A stretch of DNA of 64,000 bases from Aristolochia californica (lineage: Eukaryota > Streptophyta > Magnoliopsida > Piperales > Aristolochiaceae). The first letter of the stretch is position 1; every line of letters starts with the position of its first letter. Positions 61,401-64,000 of this stretch are shown here, one piece after another. The translations under genes were made by a program, and so were the position numbers. Under the pieces are notes generated by a model. It saw nothing but the letters and a program-made list of their open reading frames with translations, made no database searches and had not been told where the DNA came from. The DNA lies in the NCBI GenBank assembly GCA_029961685.1, contig JARWKL010000008.1:21237981-21301980 (forward strand). Direction: 5' to 3'.

Positions 61401-64000
61401 ATTCTTTACATACATAAACTCTAAAATTTTCATTTGGTAGTGATCTATCTGCCTTTTATATCTTTTTTTGCTTTTGAGATGAAGGGAAAGTGAAAACTAA
61501 AGTTTTGATTTAAGAAAAAAGTATACATATAAAATTGAAATGCACAAGGAAAAAAGGAAGAGAGAGATAAATCAAAAAAGTGTCTGTAATTTTTAGGGAT
61601 TGTACTCTTTTTAGTTTTTATATATCAGGTTCTGCAATCGTCGGGAAAAGGGGGAGATGAGGGATTCGTAACTGAGTGTTGACTCCCAATCCATAAGTCA
61701 TTCCTGACAAAAATATAGCCCGTTACAGATGATAAATCATATTACAATCATCTATGATCGTTAGGTCAGCTTTTTTTCAAATGGGCAAAATAATGGCTTG
61801 TTTGACTAGGGTAAATATCCCACCGCACGTTCACTTGAGAATTTAATGTTGTTCTCTTTAAAAGGTTTGGATCCATAGGCCATTTGCATCTTTAACATGT
61901 TTCAAGCATGCATATCCATTTTTTAAAACATGTTTGGAAAAATCTCTTTCTTCAATAATTCCGAGCTGTTAGGGTTGAACTAATGGAATTTCTCAAACTT
62001 GGATAACAAAACTTTTGTGTTCATTTGTGGTGTGTGAATAAATTTTCTTTACTTACATTATTTATTTCTTTAAATTATTTCCATACATAAACTCTAAAAT
62101 TTTCATTTTTTTGTGATCTATTTGCCTTTTATCTCTATTTTTGTTTACGAGATGAAGGGAAAGTGAAAACTCAAGTTTTGATTTAAGAAAAAAGTATACA
62201 CCTAAAATGGAAATGTACAATGCACAATTGTAGAGAGAGATAATTCCAAAAATTTTCTATAATTTTTTGGTATTGTAAACTCTTTTGAGTTTTTATATAT
62301 CAGGTTCTGCAATCCTCCGAAAAAGGTGGAGGCGGGGGATTTTTAACTGAGTGTTGACACCCAATCCATCGCTCCTTCCGTAAAGAAATATAGCCCGTTA
62401 TGCATGATAAATCACTTTACAATCATATACGATTGTTAGTCAGCGTTTTGTAAATGGGCAAAATAATTGTTTGTTTGCCTCGGGTAAATATCCCACAACA
62501 ATTTCACTAGAGAATTTAATGTTATTCTATTTAAGAAGTTTGGATCCATAGGTCATTAGCATCTTTAACATGTTTCAAGCATTAAAATCCATTTTTTAAA
62601 ACATGTGTAGAAAAATCTCTTTCTTATACAATTTCGAGCTATTTGTGTTGAACTAGTGGAATTTTCCAACCTTGGATAAAAAAACTTTAGTGTTCGTTTG
62701 AGGGGGTGTGAATAAATTTTCTTTACTATCATTTTTTTATTTCTTTAAATTATTCCGTACATGAACTCTAGAATTTTCAGTTCATAGTGATCTATTTGCC
62801 TTTTATCTCTTGTTTTGTTTACGAGATGAAAGGAATGTTAAAACTCAAGTTTTCATTTAAGAAAAATGTATACATCTAAAATAGAAATGCACAATTCACA
62901 AATGTAGAGAGAGATATTTCCAAAAAGGTGTCAGTAATTTTTAGGGATTGTAAACTCTTTTTAGTTTTTATATATCAGGTTCCGCAATTGTCCGAAAAAG
63001 GGGGAGGCGGGGGATTTTTAATTGAGTGTTGACTCCCAATCCATAAGTCATTCCTTACAAAACTATAGCCGGTTACGCCTGATAAATCACTTTACAATCA
63101 TCTAAGATCGTTAGGTCAGCTTTTTGTAAATGTGCAAAATAATTGCATGTTTGACTCACGTAAATATCCCACCGCAATTGCACTTCAGAATTTATTGTTA
63201 TTCTTTTTAAAAGGTTTGGATCCGTAGGTCATTTGCATCTTTAACAAGTTTCAAGCTTGCAAATCCATTTATTAAAACATGTGTAGAAAAATCTATTTCT
63301 TATAAAATTCCGAGATATTAGGGTTGAACTAGTGGAATTTCCCAAACTTGGATAACAAAACTTTTGCGTTCATTTTTGGTGTGTGAATAAATTTTCTTTA
63401 CTTACATTTGTTTATTGCTTTAAATTATTTTACATACACAAACTCTATAATTTTTATTTTGTTGTGATCTATTTGCCTTTTATCTCTTTTTTTGTTTACG
63501 AGATGAAGGGAAAGTGAAAACTCAAGTTTTGATTTAAGAAAAAAGTATACGTCTAAAATGGAAATGCACAATGCACAAATGTAAAGGGAGGTAATTCCAA
63601 AAACTTTCTGTAATTTTTAGGGATTTTAAACTTTTTTTAGTTTTTATTTGTCAAGTTATGCAATCGTCGGGAAAAGGGGTAGGCGGGGGATTTTTAACTG
63701 AGTGTTGACTCCCAATCCATAAGGCATTCCTTACAAAAATAAAGCCCGTTACACATGAAAAATTACTTTACAATCATCTATGTTCGTTAGGTCGGCTTTT
63801 GGTAAATGGGAAAAATAATGGTTTGTTTTACTCAAGTAAATATCCAACCGCACCTTTACTTGAGAATTTAATGTTATTCTCTTTAAATGGTTTGGATCCA
63901 TAGGTCATTTCCATCTGTAACATGGTTCAAGCATGCATATACATTTTTTAAAACATGTGTAGAAAAATCTCTTTCTTAAAAAATTCTGAGCAATTAGGGT
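58401..64000 (+). repeat. Mostly intact monomers, near-consensus
   Basis: Anchors at 58539, 59212, 59882, 60517, 61193, 61865, 62538, 63214 and 63890 are mostly 670-676 bp apart; the 635-bp interval reflects a loss near 60070. Many copies here are close to the general consensus, unlike the specialised A, B and C forms of the core. The window ends inside a monomer, so the array continues to the right. Confidence 0.9.
59912..59950 (+). other. Conserved inverted repeat in the monomer (representative copy)
   Basis: ACATGTTT at 59912-59919 and AAACATGT at 59943-59950 are perfect reverse complements separated by 23 bases that include the palindrome GCATGC. The arrangement recurs in most monomers, often with both arms intact. 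It could form a small hairpin or mark a protein-binding site. No function is shown. Confidence 0.7.

Larger units (their letters stand above)
1876..64000 (+). repeat. Satellite array, monomer about 676 bp, about 62 kb, head to tail
   Basis: The same text recurs through the rest of the window. Using the word GTTTGGATCCATAGG as an anchor, successive positions are 2021, 2693, 3377, then mostly 672-680 bp apart to 63890; I counted about 96 anchors including short or damaged copies. All copies face the same way. Landmarks in order from the anchor are: an inverted repeat around GCATGC; TTAGGGTTGAACTAGTGG; TGGTGTGTGAATAAATTTTC; a TTTGCCTTTTATCTC T-rich stretch; GAAAGTGAAAACTCAAG; AATGCACAATGCACAAATG; a G-rich tract; TGTTGACTCCCAATCC; ATCATCTATGATCGTTAGG; and TTTGACTCGGGTAAATATCC. 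About 676 bp is close to four nucleosome repeats (4 x 169). No transposon interrupts the array here. Centromeric or other heterochromatic location is plausible but unproven. Confidence 0.97.

Overview
This window looks like repetitive DNA from a plant nuclear genome. It is AT-rich and eukaryotic in character, with no gene-like coding region, no operon structure and no RNA gene that I can recognise. The plant assignment rests on the retrotransposon end at the left edge, which resembles the Athila/Tat group of plant Ty3/gypsy elements. I cannot name the species.

Positions 1-1875 are the 3' end of an LTR retrotransposon. About 544 bases of internal sequence end in a polypurine-like tract. They are followed by what I read as a complete 3' LTR (545-1875) with TGAT...ATCA termini, a TATA-like box, a run of 16 G, and a GC-rich segment. 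It abuts satellite DNA directly at 1875/1876, so the element appears to have inserted into the satellite array.

Positions 1876-64000 are one uninterrupted head-to-tail satellite array, all in one orientation. The basic monomer is about 676 bp (usual spacing 670-680 bp); I counted about 96 anchor points, including short or broken copies. The array is organised at several scales. (i) 1876 to about 14.5 kb holds diverged monomers, including an old three-monomer repeat with exact 2028-bp spacing. (ii) About 14.5-18.7 kb and 19.6-22.8 kb are diverged copies of one multi-monomer block, marked by the same 72-bp internal duplication. (iii) 23935-30819 holds three copies of a 2295-bp higher-order unit (three monomers plus a 264-bp partial monomer). 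(iv) 30820-40959 holds five almost identical copies of a 2028-bp three-monomer unit, then a partial sixth. (v) 41.4-64 kb returns to diverged monomers with many internal deletions and local dimer repeats.

The layout shows a young homogenised core (about 24-41 kb) inside older, decaying flanks, as expected when a satellite grows by repeated unequal exchange or replication-based amplification. All the short open reading frames in the array are by-products of the repeat and none is annotated as a gene. Whether this satellite is centromeric, pericentromeric or subtelomeric cannot be decided from the sequence alone.
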